A stretch of 64,000 bases of DNA from an uncultured Bacteroidales bacterium (GCA_947175245.1 CAMWLW010000003.1:1-64000); one strand, 5' to 3'. Positions 29,788 to 38,779 are shown, counted from the first letter of the stretch. The notes: generated by a model from the sequence alone, not told the origin. Made by a program: numbers and translations.

Positions 29788-29861
29788 GAAATTAAGTTAA
29801 AATCGCTGAAGCAAGGTGTTAAGAGGATGTTTAACTTTCTATAATGCAAATGTTTGGCTAT

Positions 29862-29869
29862 CTTTGTGA
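29862..29869 (+). promoter_or_regulatory. Bacteroidetes-type -7 box TATCTTTG
   Basis: Exact TAnnTTTG 20 bp before ATG 29889. Confidence 0.55.
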
Positions 29870-29888
29870 TAGAAAAATATTTATAGAT

Positions 29889-30398
29889 ATGTTCCCACCG
29901 ATTCCATCATTCCAGACCTCACGACTTATAGCCGTCGCTGCACGTCCGGCTATGGGCAAGACTCCCTTTCTTTGTGCTCTTGCCCAAGAAAGATCAAATC
30001 AGTACCCTGTACTGATTAAATCGTTAGAATATTCAGAAAAGCAGATACTCAATAAGTTGAGCTATCCTGTAGAATCAATACTAATTGATGATGCACCGCA
30101 TCTATCTTTTCAGGAGTTAGAGAGCTGTGTCAGGGATATGGTTGTAACGCATAGAATTAAAACTGTGATTATCGACTATGTTAACCTTATCCGTGATATT
30201 GAGGCTGATGCCATATTCTCCGCACTCAAATCCTTAGCTCAGGAGTTGGATATCGAGATTATAGCAGGAGTGTTGGTGCCGAGACGACAAGATGGCGTTA
30301 AAGACCCGACTGTTACCCTCGCAGACCTTCCGATGAAAGGAACTGAGCCGATCGATGAGTTCATTCCATTGGAAAGCCAAATGCAGTATTGTGTCTAA
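29889..30398 (+). CDS. Stand-alone DnaB-helicase-like ATPase domain protein
   Basis: RLIAVAARPAMGKTPFLCALAQE (Walker A as in DnaB), VIIDYVNLI (Walker B), IIAGVLVPRRQDGVKDPTVTLADL (DnaB-like C-terminal motif). No DnaB N-terminal domain. Confidence 0.7.
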   Translation: MFPPIPSFQTSRLIAVAARPAMGKTPFLCALAQERSNQYPVLIKSLEYSEKQILNKLSYPVESILIDDAPHLSFQELESCVRDMVVTHRIKTVIIDYVNLIRDIEADAIFSALKSLAQELDIEIIAGVLVPRRQDGVKDPTVTLADLPMKGTEPIDEFIPLESQMQYCV

Positions 30399-30412
30399 TT
30401 CCGTAACTAACT

Positions 30413-30661
30413 ATGTCGAGACTGAGACTGCTTGCAATCGTGGTGCTGACGGTGGCGTTCCTGCTGTCGCTGTGGGCTGTACCCGCTGCAATGATTACGG
30501 TAGCGCTGACCTTGGTTCAAACACTATGGATCAAGGTCGCGCTATGTGTGGTTGCCGTCCTTTGGCTCCTGCTGTTGCGCCCGTGGGCTATGTTCCGCGA
30601 CCCTCGCTTCGGGCGGTTTGTCAGCGATATGCGTCGCGCTTTAATCGCATTAATATCATAA
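30413..30661 (+). CDS. Small predicted membrane protein (82 aa)
   Basis: Two hydrophobic segments; intact ORF. Confidence 0.45.
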   Translation: MSRLRLLAIVVLTVAFLLSLWAVPAAMITVALTLVQTLWIKVALCVVAVLWLLLLRPWAMFRDPRFGRFVSDMRRALIALIS

Positions 30662-30668
30662 AAATACA

Positions 30669-31139
30669 ATGAACAACCAATATTCAGATTTTTACCATCA
30701 CGACTACGATGGCGACGGTATGCCATTCAGCACACCTGTAAACCCCACAACCACCATCTTTCAGCTTAAATGTAGCAAAGAGGCTGCCGCAGCGGCAATC
30801 GCATTAGCTAACGATGCTATGCTCAACAATTCTACTGCTGAAAAGGAGTATGTAAGTGTCAAAGACTATACCATCGGCGAACATTTCTGCATAGAAATAC
30901 GCACCAACAATTTCATTCCTCAGTTGTATGATGCAATCAAGGCCGTCAAGGGGGTTGAGACGCTCAATTATGCCGTCTACGATGCCGCCCACGGCCGTAT
31001 GATTACCGACCACAAGAGCATGGGCAATGCCATCAAGCGCGCCTATAAACTCGACGTAGACATTGAGGTTGATGACCAACCTGATATGTTCCCCGAAGAA
31101 ACCGAACTCTCGCTCCCCGACCTCAATGACGCTGACTGA
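30669..31139 (+). CDS. Unknown protein (156 aa)
   Basis: Intact ORF in operon-like spacing. Confidence 0.5.
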   Translation: MNNQYSDFYHHDYDGDGMPFSTPVNPTTTIFQLKCSKEAAAAAIALANDAMLNNSTAEKEYVSVKDYTIGEHFCIEIRTNNFIPQLYDAIKAVKGVETLNYAVYDAAHGRMITDHKSMGNAIKRAYKLDVDIEVDDQPDMFPEETELSLPDLNDAD

Positions 31140-31479
31140 GAAAATGTGCAAAGCCTTGCATCAACCGATGATTGCCGTAGATGCGGAAAAAATTGATGCG
31201 CTGATAGGCGACGGAAAGGATGTTCAGACAATCACTATTGAGGGCGACTCGGTGGCAGCACTTGTCAATCAATTGAAAGACGATTCGCATCTCCACTCGG
31301 CCGGCAAAGTCCTGTTCGAACTCATAATAGCCCCGGACTATGAATTCCCTTTCACTGAACTCGCACTCCTCTCGGATTATCTTGTTACGCTCCCTTCGGA
31401 CCCCGAAATCATCTGGGGATGCCACCGAGCCACCAAACAATCCCAAAACCTTGAACTAAATATATTGATTAGGTCGTAA
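31126..31479 (+). CDS. Unknown protein (about 117 aa)
   Basis: Overlaps end of preceding ORF; shares VLFELIIAP with VVFDLMIAP of the 29212 ORF. Confidence 0.5.
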   Translation: MTLTEKMCKALHQPMIAVDAEKIDALIGDGKDVQTITIEGDSVAALVNQLKDDSHLHSAGKVLFELIIAPDYEFPFTELALLSDYLVTLPSDPEIIWGCHRATKQSQNLELNILIRS

Positions 31480-31487
31480 AATTAAGA

Positions 31488-31582
31488 AGCAGTCCCGTTG
31501 CTGCGAGTTGGCTACTGTGGGCCGTTCAAATACCGGAATAACCAAGCTCCGAGGGTGGTACAGAACGGGACTGCTCCTTTTT
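31488..31582 (+). repeat. 88-nt dyad-ended repeat copy A plus T-run (candidate sRNA, attenuator or MITE)
   Basis: agcagtcccgtt...aacgggactgct followed by cctttt; 82/88 identity to copy B, 83/88 to copy C, no indels. Confidence 0.9.
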
Positions 31583-31696
31583 ATTAAATGTCAGAATGTT
31601 TTATGGTTGAATTATCGGCTTGAATTTTGTGGTTTAAGCTTGTTTTATGTAAATTTGCAGTGCTACTGAAAAATTACATAAATCGAACATCCAATT

Positions 31697-32848
31697 ATGG
31701 AACGATACATACATAGAGCTATGACTGAGGCTATTGGTGAGGCCTCAAATTATTTCTCGGTTATTACTCTCACGGGGCCACGACAGTCGGGTAAATCGAC
31801 ATTGCTTCGTCATATATTCCCGACATTACCCTATGTGTCAATGGAAAATCCTGATACGCGTACCCGTGTAAAATTTGATCCGCGAGGCTTCCTTGATTCT
31901 TTTCATGATGGCGTAATAATTGATGAGATTCAACATACCCCCGAACTGCTATCTTATATTCAGGGAATTGTTGACGAGAACCCTCGGCGTAAGTTCTATC
32001 TGACAGGCAGCTCGCAGTTTTCGCTTTTGAAAAATGTAACACAAAGTCTTGCCGGCCGAACGGCCGTATTTGAGCTAATGCCGCTAAGTATCTCTGAGAT
32101 CGGCACATTTATGGATAAAAACAGCGTGAATGATATTCTATACAAAGGTTTCTATCCCGCGATATGGAGTGATAAGAATTTGCCGCGATTGCTCTACCCT
32201 AATTACATAAAGACTTACATTGAGAGAGACGTGCGCGATATTCTCGCGATAAAAGATCTGGATTTATTTCAGAGGTTTATTCGCTTGTGTGCCGCCCGTA
32301 TTGGGTCTATATTCAATGCGTCCGAGCTCTCAAATGAGTTGGGAGTGGCCGTAAACACGATCAATTCATGGCTTTCGGTACTGCAGGCTTCTTATATAAT
32401 TTATCTGCTTCCGCCGTTCTTTACCAATACACGAAAACGTTTGACCAAGAGTCCTAAAATTTATTTCACTGATTGTGGCTTAGCGTCATATCTGCTTGAT
32501 ATAGATTCGCCTCAGACTATGGCCCGGGATAAGATGCGCGGGCATCTGCTTGAGAATGTGGTGGTTATGAATTTTCTTAAGAACCGATATAATCAAGGGG
32601 TGAACGGCGGTTTGTATTTCTATAGAGACTCAAACGGCAACGAGGTTGACCTGCTTGTTAAAACCGGCTCGCGGTATTCTTGCTATGAAATCAAATCATC
32701 GTCCACATTCCATCCTGATTTTACCAAAGGACTCAGGAATTTCGAGAAAAACTATCCCGACATAGTCAATGAAAAATCAATTATTTACACGGGTGAAAAT
32801 ATTCCGGGTTTTGAGGGAATCTCGGTTGTGAATTTCGCCGGTATCTGA
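31697..32848 (+). CDS. AAA ATPase with DUF4143
   Basis: ITLTGPRQSGKSTLLRHIFP... VIIDEIQHTPELLSYIQGIVDE... and DUF4143-type C-term; own TAAATTTG box at 31650-31657. Confidence 0.88.
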   Translation: MERYIHRAMTEAIGEASNYFSVITLTGPRQSGKSTLLRHIFPTLPYVSMENPDTRTRVKFDPRGFLDSFHDGVIIDEIQHTPELLSYIQGIVDENPRRKFYLTGSSQFSLLKNVTQSLAGRTAVFELMPLSISEIGTFMDKNSVNDILYKGFYPAIWSDKNLPRLLYPNYIKTYIERDVRDILAIKDLDLFQRFIRLCAARIGSIFNASELSNELGVAVNTINSWLSVLQASYIIYLLPPFFTNTRKRLTKSPKIYFTDCGLASYLLDIDSPQTMARDKMRGHLLENVVVMNFLKNRYNQGVNGGLYFYRDSNGNEVDLLVKTGSRYSCYEIKSSSTFHPDFTKGLRNFEKNYPDIVNEKSIIYTGENIPGFEGISVVNFAGI

Positions 32849-32930
32849 TGCGCGTTACGAATGACTGTTAAAACGCCGTGCTCGCAATTGTTAAGAATAG
32901 AATTAACACCCAAAATATATGTAGTATTGT

Positions 32931-32938
32931 TATCTTTG
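32931..32938 (+). promoter_or_regulatory. Bacteroidetes-type -7 box TATCTTTG upstream of repeat copy B
   Basis: Exact TAnnTTTG; predicted start within a few nt of the repeat. Confidence 0.55.
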
Positions 32939-32950
32939 TAAAAAATTAAT

Positions 32951-33046
32951 GAGCAGTCCCGTTGCTGCAAGTAGGCTACTGTGGGTCGTTTAAATATCGG
33001 AATAACCAAGCTCCGCGGGTGGTACAGAACGGGACTGCTCCTTTTT
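32951..33046 (+). repeat. 88-nt dyad-ended repeat copy B plus T-run (candidate sRNA/attenuator)
   Basis: gagcagtcccgttgctgc...aacgggactgctcctttttc. Confidence 0.9.
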
Positions 33047-33108
33047 CTCCTCTAAATAAAGCAATGCGCCAATCGCCCAATCCCCAACCCTCAAACTAAA
33101 TATAATAT

Positions 33109-33903
33109 ATGTCTAAAACTTATAGTAAATCCGATTACGAGAATGCTGGCTCTCCCGCTAATCTAATTATACCTGAAGGGGTGACGGAGATAGATGAGTA
33201 TGCATTAATGAATTGTATTTTGCTGCGGAGCGTAATAATTCCAGCCAGCGTTAGAAAGATAGGTTACTCAGCATTTTGGGGTTGCACTTCTCTACAAAGC
33301 GTTAATATCTCAATGGGATTATCAGAGATAGATGATTGCGCATTTTGGGGATGCATCTCACTACAGGGCATCAGCATACCTGAAAGCGTGATTGTGATTG
33401 GCGCTTGCGCATTCAGTGACTGCTCCTCTCTGCGTAGCGTCCACCTCCCTGAGAGTGTGACGGAAATATATGATGCTGTATTTAATGGGTGTAGTCTTGA
33501 TACCTACAAAATAGAGACATCTAATTTTTTACTTAAGAATGGGCTTCTCATTGATAAACGCGATAATAAGCTTGTTTCATCAGCTTTTACTGAAAAAACA
33601 AGAGTTTTCATCCCTGAGAGTGTGACGGAGATTGGCGTCAGTGCATTCAGTGAATGTACCTCACTACAAAGTGTCATTATTCCCAAGGGTGTAACGAAAA
33701 TTGACGAATACGCCTTCTACGGCTGCATATCTCTGGAAAGTGTCAAAATTTCAGAATGCGTAACAACGATAGACGACAACGTATTTGAACGCTGCACTTC
33801 TCTATCTACGGTTAATCTTCCCAAAGGCATAACATGGCATAATGTCAAAAACAAATTTAAAGATTCTCCGTGGGGTCAGAACAAACCCAAGGAAAGCAAA
33901 TAA
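33109..33903 (+). CDS. BspA-like leucine-rich repeat (LRR_5) protein without signal peptide
   Basis: Repeated (I/V)PEGVTEI..YAF..C.SL.SV.IP units; N-terminus MSKTYSKSDYENAGS lacks a signal peptide. Confidence 0.85.
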   Translation: MSKTYSKSDYENAGSPANLIIPEGVTEIDEYALMNCILLRSVIIPASVRKIGYSAFWGCTSLQSVNISMGLSEIDDCAFWGCISLQGISIPESVIVIGACAFSDCSSLRSVHLPESVTEIYDAVFNGCSLDTYKIETSNFLLKNGLLIDKRDNKLVSSAFTEKTRVFIPESVTEIGVSAFSECTSLQSVIIPKGVTKIDEYAFYGCISLESVKISECVTTIDDNVFERCTSLSTVNLPKGITWHNVKNKFKDSPWGQNKPKESK

Positions 33904-33934
33904 TCACTAAACTAATATATGTCAAAACTAAAGG

Positions 33935-34028
33935 AGTAGTCCCGTTGCTGCAAGTAGGCTACTGTGGGTCGTTCAAATACCGGAATAACCAAGCTCCGAG
34001 GGTGGTACAGGACGGGACTGCTCCTTTT
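33935..34028 (+). repeat. 88-nt dyad-ended repeat copy C plus T-run (candidate attenuator)
   Basis: agtagtcccgttgctgc...gacgggactgctcctttt; 17 nt before ATG 34045. Confidence 0.9.
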
Positions 34029-34044
34029 CATTGCTGAATAGATT

Positions 34045-34527
34045 ATGACAGGAATAGATGAATTATTAACACTGTGCCGGCAGTGGGCCGAGCGGGAAGA
34101 CGAAGTGACAGTTGTCGAGGCTCTTACTCTGCTGACAGAGTTCTATATGGAGCAGTGCGGAGTAAGCCTTACGCAGCGCACTCTGGTAAACGAGTGTGGC
34201 GAATATTGGTTGTACAAACTCAGCCTGACTGACCATCCGTTGGCTGAACGGGTTGGCAAGGATTCATTCACGCAACTGATGCCCCATTTCTCGGAGGAGT
34301 TTGCCCGGAATAAGCAGCACTACGGGGACTATGATATATCCAATCTGTATGAGGATTCAATGGTCAGTGGCATGACGGAAATTATGACCGACGAATGTTT
34401 GGATGACAAACTTCGCATAGCCTTCGCCTGCGGTTTTATTGAGTACTATAAAGAATACAAGGAGTTTGAGCGTACTTATAATAGGTGGATACAAACTCAA
34501 AACAAAGAGGATGGCAATGAAAACTGA
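34045..34527 (+). CDS. Unknown protein (160 aa)
   Basis: Intact ORF; overlaps following gene start. Confidence 0.5.
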   Translation: MTGIDELLTLCRQWAEREDEVTVVEALTLLTEFYMEQCGVSLTQRTLVNECGEYWLYKLSLTDHPLAERVGKDSFTQLMPHFSEEFARNKQHYGDYDISNLYEDSMVSGMTEIMTDECLDDKLRIAFACGFIEYYKEYKEFERTYNRWIQTQNKEDGNEN

Positions 34528-35896
34528 AAATAAGAATGATAATCTGCCCGTGATGATGTACCTCCACGGTTTTATGTCGGGGGCCAACGGGGCGAAGCAA
34601 CGGCAGTTGCAACGTCATTTCAAAGGCCGCTACCGCGTGATTGCGCCCGAACTTACCGCCAACCCTGTGGAATCGCTGAAAATTATCAACGCGTTGATTG
34701 AGGAGGAAAACCCCGAAATAATAATCGGCACATCGCTCGGCGGCTGGATGGCTATAGAGTGTAATATCGGCTTAGCTGACGTTATCGTAATCAATCCGAG
34801 CCTCACGCCACAGACATCGATTTCGCGGTGGCGTGATCAGGAGCAGACATATTTCTGCAAACGTCTTGACGGGGTGCAGACCTACACGCTGACTCAGGAT
34901 ATTCTCGACCTTTACAAAGACTATGATGCCATATCAACGGCGGAATACCGCCGCCTCCACATCTCGGCTCTTTGCTCCTCTGCTGACGAATTGCTTGGCG
35001 ATTCGCATTATACGGTGCTGCGTGAATTTCTGCCCAATGGTTATTGCAAAGTAGTGAACGACTTTGGCCATCAGTGCCGTGACGCCGGTATGCCCCATCT
35101 CTATGAGTTGATTGAAAAGGTTATAGCCCGTCGCAAGCAGATTGCCGACAATATGATGACCTTCGAGGAGTTCAAGGAGATGGTGCGCACACGTCCCACG
35201 CCTGATACCCCCGGTTGCTATCGATTGAAAATACTCCGCACCGATAATCCCCGCGTCGAGTCGGGTTATTATGCCACGAAAGAAGACGCCGAGGCCGAGA
35301 TGCTGAAGCGTGCATGCAATGACAAGGAACTGACATTCAAGATTGACCGCATAGGCTTCGGCCAGGTTGCGTCGGTGCAGTTCCCGGTTGAGGAGTGGCT
35401 ATGTGATTGTGAAGGCAAACTGCTGGAGCAGGCCAGTTGCTCGTCCTTCCACTATCAGCAGCCGGGTATTTACGGTAAGTTTTTCGGACACGTCCTGTCG
35501 CCCCGTCGCCCATTTATGGTCAACCAATACGTGACGGTGCGCAATCGGCAGGGACAGTCAGTGCTCGGGATAGTTCTCAGCGAGGGCTTGAGTCTGGATT
35601 GGGGTTACCGCAATTATCGGTGGACGTTAGATGAGTGGATCAGAGAGGGCAACCAACCCGACGAGTGGGTTAATACAACCCTATTTCCCGGCTCCGACGA
35701 AGATGAATATTTCGTGCAGTTCGGCCCGTTTACCGAACTGATGGAAAACTTCGCCTTCTTTCACCCTATGAACATGACCCCGGTACAGCGGATGCTCTCC
35801 GACGAAGAAACCGCTGACCTCAAAAAATGGCACCGCGACTACCTCGACTATTTAGACTCAGAAAAAAACAGTGATAACGACAATTCACAAAACTGA
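34517..35896 (+). CDS. YqiA-like alpha/beta hydrolase fused to a C-terminal extension of unknown function
   Basis: MMYLHGFMSGANGAKQRQL...IIIGTSLGGWMAIEC (GxSxGG) ...FGHQCRD; about 250-aa C-terminal extension. Confidence 0.7.
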   Translation: MKTENKNDNLPVMMYLHGFMSGANGAKQRQLQRHFKGRYRVIAPELTANPVESLKIINALIEEENPEIIIGTSLGGWMAIECNIGLADVIVINPSLTPQTSISRWRDQEQTYFCKRLDGVQTYTLTQDILDLYKDYDAISTAEYRRLHISALCSSADELLGDSHYTVLREFLPNGYCKVVNDFGHQCRDAGMPHLYELIEKVIARRKQIADNMMTFEEFKEMVRTRPTPDTPGCYRLKILRTDNPRVESGYYATKEDAEAEMLKRACNDKELTFKIDRIGFGQVASVQFPVEEWLCDCEGKLLEQASCSSFHYQQPGIYGKFFGHVLSPRRPFMVNQYVTVRNRQGQSVLGIVLSEGLSLDWGYRNYRWTLDEWIREGNQPDEWVNTTLFPGSDEDEYFVQFGPFTELMENFAFFHPMNMTPVQRMLSDEETADLKKWHRDYLDYLDSEKNSDNDNSQN

Positions 35897-36842
35897 CCCG
35901 GAATTTCCACGCCGTCTGCGGCGGATTGGTGTGGACTGCCCGGAGGCAATCTATTGCCGGGGTAATCTTGACCTCCTGAGTCAGTATAACCGGGTTGCGA
36001 TTATCGGCGCGAGGGCTGCCGACGGGGAAGGCTGCGGGGCAGCCTATCGTCTCGGCCAAATATGGGCGCGCAATGGCTATGTCGTGGTCAGCGGATTGGC
36101 GTTGGGCTGCGACACGGCGGCCCACCGAGGCTGCCTTGACGAGGGTGGAAAGACAATCGCTATCGTGGCGAGCGGACTTGACATCTGCCACCCCAGGGAG
36201 AACAAAGCACTCGAACAGGAAATCATCGACAAAGGCGGACTGATAATCTCCGAACAACCTCTCGGAGTCAAAGCCAATCCCACGCGCCTCGTTGCCCGCA
36301 ATCGCCTACAGGCAGCCCTCTCCAATATCGTCATTCTTGCCCAGTCACCTGTCAAGGGCGGAAGCATGTACACCATCAATTTCGCCCGACGCTACGGAAA
36401 ACGAATCCAGGCCGTCCGTTTCGACCACGAGTCTGAAATCAACGGTGGCAATTTCCTCTTGCTCAACCAGGGCGTAGCCGCCGAGGCGCCATTAGTATTG
36501 GAACGTCTTGGCCCGACTGAGATGAGAAGTCGTGGGCTCGCACATGAAGCCTTCAACTCGGTCAAACATCAACTGTTGGCTGATATAGACCATATTCTCG
36601 CCACTCCCGAGCTGGCATCATCACCGATGCCGCCGTTCAACTCAGCCGCCACCCGTGAGCAAGTGCGTCTCGGCGCCTATCTCACATGGTGGCGAGACCA
36701 CGGCTCAGAACCGCGCCCCAAAAATCCAATCCTGTGGGGCGAATTTCTCTACTACTGTAATCGCACCTTTCCAACAATCACCACCCCGGCAAGTATTAGA
36801 GATATAATCGATCGATATTCTGATAAAAAGAATCCCCGATAA
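35871..36842 (+). CDS. DprA/Smf-like Rossmann-fold protein with C-terminal extension
   Basis: VAIIGARAADGEGCGAAYRLGQIWARNGYVVVSGLALGCDTAAHRGCLDEGGKTIAIVASGLD...PRENKALEQEIIDKGGLIISE. Confidence 0.82.
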   Translation: MITTIHKTDPEFPRRLRRIGVDCPEAIYCRGNLDLLSQYNRVAIIGARAADGEGCGAAYRLGQIWARNGYVVVSGLALGCDTAAHRGCLDEGGKTIAIVASGLDICHPRENKALEQEIIDKGGLIISEQPLGVKANPTRLVARNRLQAALSNIVILAQSPVKGGSMYTINFARRYGKRIQAVRFDHESEINGGNFLLLNQGVAAEAPLVLERLGPTEMRSRGLAHEAFNSVKHQLLADIDHILATPELASSPMPPFNSAATREQVRLGAYLTWWRDHGSEPRPKNPILWGEFLYYCNRTFPTITTPASIRDIIDRYSDKKNPR

Positions 36843-36911
36843 CCTGACTGACAAGCGATTTAAGGCGTGTGTAGAACAGCAGCCATTGGATTCCTCATCA
36901 CCCAAAGATGG

Positions 36912-37508
36912 TTATTCGCGGTAGGAGGGGCAGGTGTAGTCCTTCTGGAGAAATTCGCCGGGTGTGATCTTGCCGGTATATGCTCCGCGGCTTTTCAGCA
37001 GCTCAAAACATTCCTGTGCCGATTCGGGCTTTTTAACACGTCCGAAGGTAGCCCTTTTCTTCTCGTCCGAAATGGAAATCTCCCAGTCGACCCACTGTCC
37101 GATAGATATGGCATAGGCAATATAGTGCCCGTCAAACGGTACGAACATCATGTACAGTGCTTCTCTCAGGTATTCGGTTTCAGGGAAACGCCATACATAT
37201 ATTTTCTTGCCTTCATCCTCAAATATGCTTACCTCAATCTCCTCGTCCTTGAACGGCGACAGGAAGCCGATATCGATAGGCTCATAAGTGTTGAGCGGTT
37301 TTGGCCACCCGAAAATCTCCCCATCTTCTTCGGGAACGTTTTTAGCGATGACCGACAAATACTGGTGCTGAAAAAAGTATGGTGACACAACGTGCATGTC
37401 AGCGAGGTGGATAGCGGTGGTATCAAGTTCGATCACCTCCTGGCAATAAGCAGAGACGGCCGAAAGGGTGAGTGTCAGGCTCAGGAATAGTTTAAAAACA
37501 GGCTTCAT
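36912..37508 (-). CDS. Secreted hypothetical protein
   Basis: Signal peptide MKPVFKLFLSLTLTLSAVSAYCQ; start reset to internal Met; -7 box TATTTTTG on minus strand at 37546-37553. Confidence 0.65.
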   Translation of the reverse strand: MKPVFKLFLSLTLTLSAVSAYCQEVIELDTTAIHLADMHVVSPYFFQHQYLSVIAKNVPEEDGEIFGWPKPLNTYEPIDIGFLSPFKDEEIEVSIFEDEGKKIYVWRFPETEYLREALYMMFVPFDGHYIAYAISIGQWVDWEISISDEKKRATFGRVKKPESAQECFELLKSRGAYTGKITPGEFLQKDYTCPSYRE

Positions 37509-37556
37509 GACAAAAACAGCATCAATTTTACAATCTAACTCAACACAAAAATATAA

Positions 37557-37582
37557 AAACAAACTGTTTGCATACAACAAAT
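37557..37582. repeat. Left 26-bp direct repeat bracketing RhuM/GIY-YIG/AIPR cassette
   Basis: aaacaaactgtttgcatacaacaaat, identical to 41342-41367. Confidence 0.95.
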
Positions 37583-37677
37583 AGCTACGCCTTTTTGATA
37601 CGGCTGATTGTTTTATCGTGGATTTGACAAATTTTTATATCGAATTTACGTTAACTGCTATAAATCATTATATTGTG

Positions 37678-38685
37678 TTAGTGTTGGGATTTGCCATTCC
37701 CTTTATTCTTGGCTTTTGTGCTTAGAGTCTTGATGGTGTCAAGATACGCTTGTTCAACAGGAGTTAGTTCACGAACTTGAAATTTGCGATACTCTTCACG
37801 CGCTTTATCCATTGCCTGCTGATGGCTGACAGAGCCTGGACCATTCAGCAAAGCCTCACCAGTTGAGGATAGTATCGTATCGAGTTGCCTGACATAATCT
37901 TCCATATACAAAGGACGACGACGCATTGCCTGAATCTCGGCAAAATCAAAGTAACCTGAAACAAGATTATTTAGAATCTTCAATTCATTCTCGCTAAGAT
38001 AATTCTTGGCAATCTGAGCATCTCGGAGCGTAGGATGATCTCCCTTGAATGATGTCAGACCCATCATCGGTGCATCGGCATCGGCACGCTTAAAAATCAC
38101 CTCAGCAGCAGTATTACCATGAGTAGCAAAATGAAGTTTGTTTTGTACAATCTTGAAGAACTCTATTGAAATCTCCGAACGAGGGTCATAGTCAACAGCT
38201 GTGGCATAAAGGTCGAGCACTTGGCGATACATTACTTTTTCAGATGAACGTATGTCGCGGATACGATCAAGCAACTCGCGCCAATAAGCACCACCGCCAT
38301 TACCCTTTAACCGCTCATCATCTATGGTGAATCCTTTGATGATATACTCCTTCAGTCGTTCAGTAGCCCACCGCCTGAAATGCGTAGCAATCAACGACCT
38401 GATGCGATATCCCAGCGAGATAATCATATCGAGATTATAATAAGTCACATTGTAGGATTTACCATCGGCGGCAGTTGTTCGGAATTTCCGAACAACTGAA
38501 TCCTCTTCAAGTTCACCATCTTCAAATATATGCTTAATGTGCTCGCTTACATTGGCTTTGCTTGTGTTGTACAGCTCGCACAGTTGCTGCTGGGACAGCC
38601 ATACAGTCTCGCCTGTAAACTTCACTTCGATATGGATCGCACCGTCCTCACTGTGATATATGATAATCTGATCGTTATCGTTCAT
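37678..38685 (-). CDS. RhuM family protein
   Basis: VKFTGETVWLSQQQLCELYNTSKANVSEHIKHIFEDGELEEDSVVRKFRTTAADGKSYNVTYYNLDMIISLGYRIRS and full RhuM C-terminal region. Confidence 0.92.
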   Translation of the reverse strand: MNDNDQIIIYHSEDGAIHIEVKFTGETVWLSQQQLCELYNTSKANVSEHIKHIFEDGELEEDSVVRKFRTTAADGKSYNVTYYNLDMIISLGYRIRSLIATHFRRWATERLKEYIIKGFTIDDERLKGNGGGAYWRELLDRIRDIRSSEKVMYRQVLDLYATAVDYDPRSEISIEFFKIVQNKLHFATHGNTAAEVIFKRADADAPMMGLTSFKGDHPTLRDAQIAKNYLSENELKILNNLVSGYFDFAEIQAMRRRPLYMEDYVRQLDTILSSTGEALLNGPGSVSHQQAMDKAREEYRKFQVRELTPVEQAYLDTIKTLSTKAKNKGNGKSQH

Positions 38686-38779
38686 AATTAAATTATATAC
38701 TTAGTCAATTGGGCTTGTTAATGCGTCATATAATCAGGTCATTAATTACCTAAAAAGGGCGCTGCTATATGTTGCGAAA

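Noticed and set aside
31540-31582. T-box riboswitch, because of AGGGTGGTAC followed by a terminator-like stem
   Set aside because: No Stem I/specifier loop, the ACCGCG continuation is missing (ACAG), and the terminator 5' arm lies upstream of the motif; T-boxes are not expected in Bacteroidales. Similarity probably coincidental but worth a covariance check.
31488-34028. Integron attC sites
   Set aside because: The dyad ends read GTT...AAC rather than the RYYYAAC...GTTRRRY core arrangement; no integron integrase in window; T-run after each copy favours RNA terminator.
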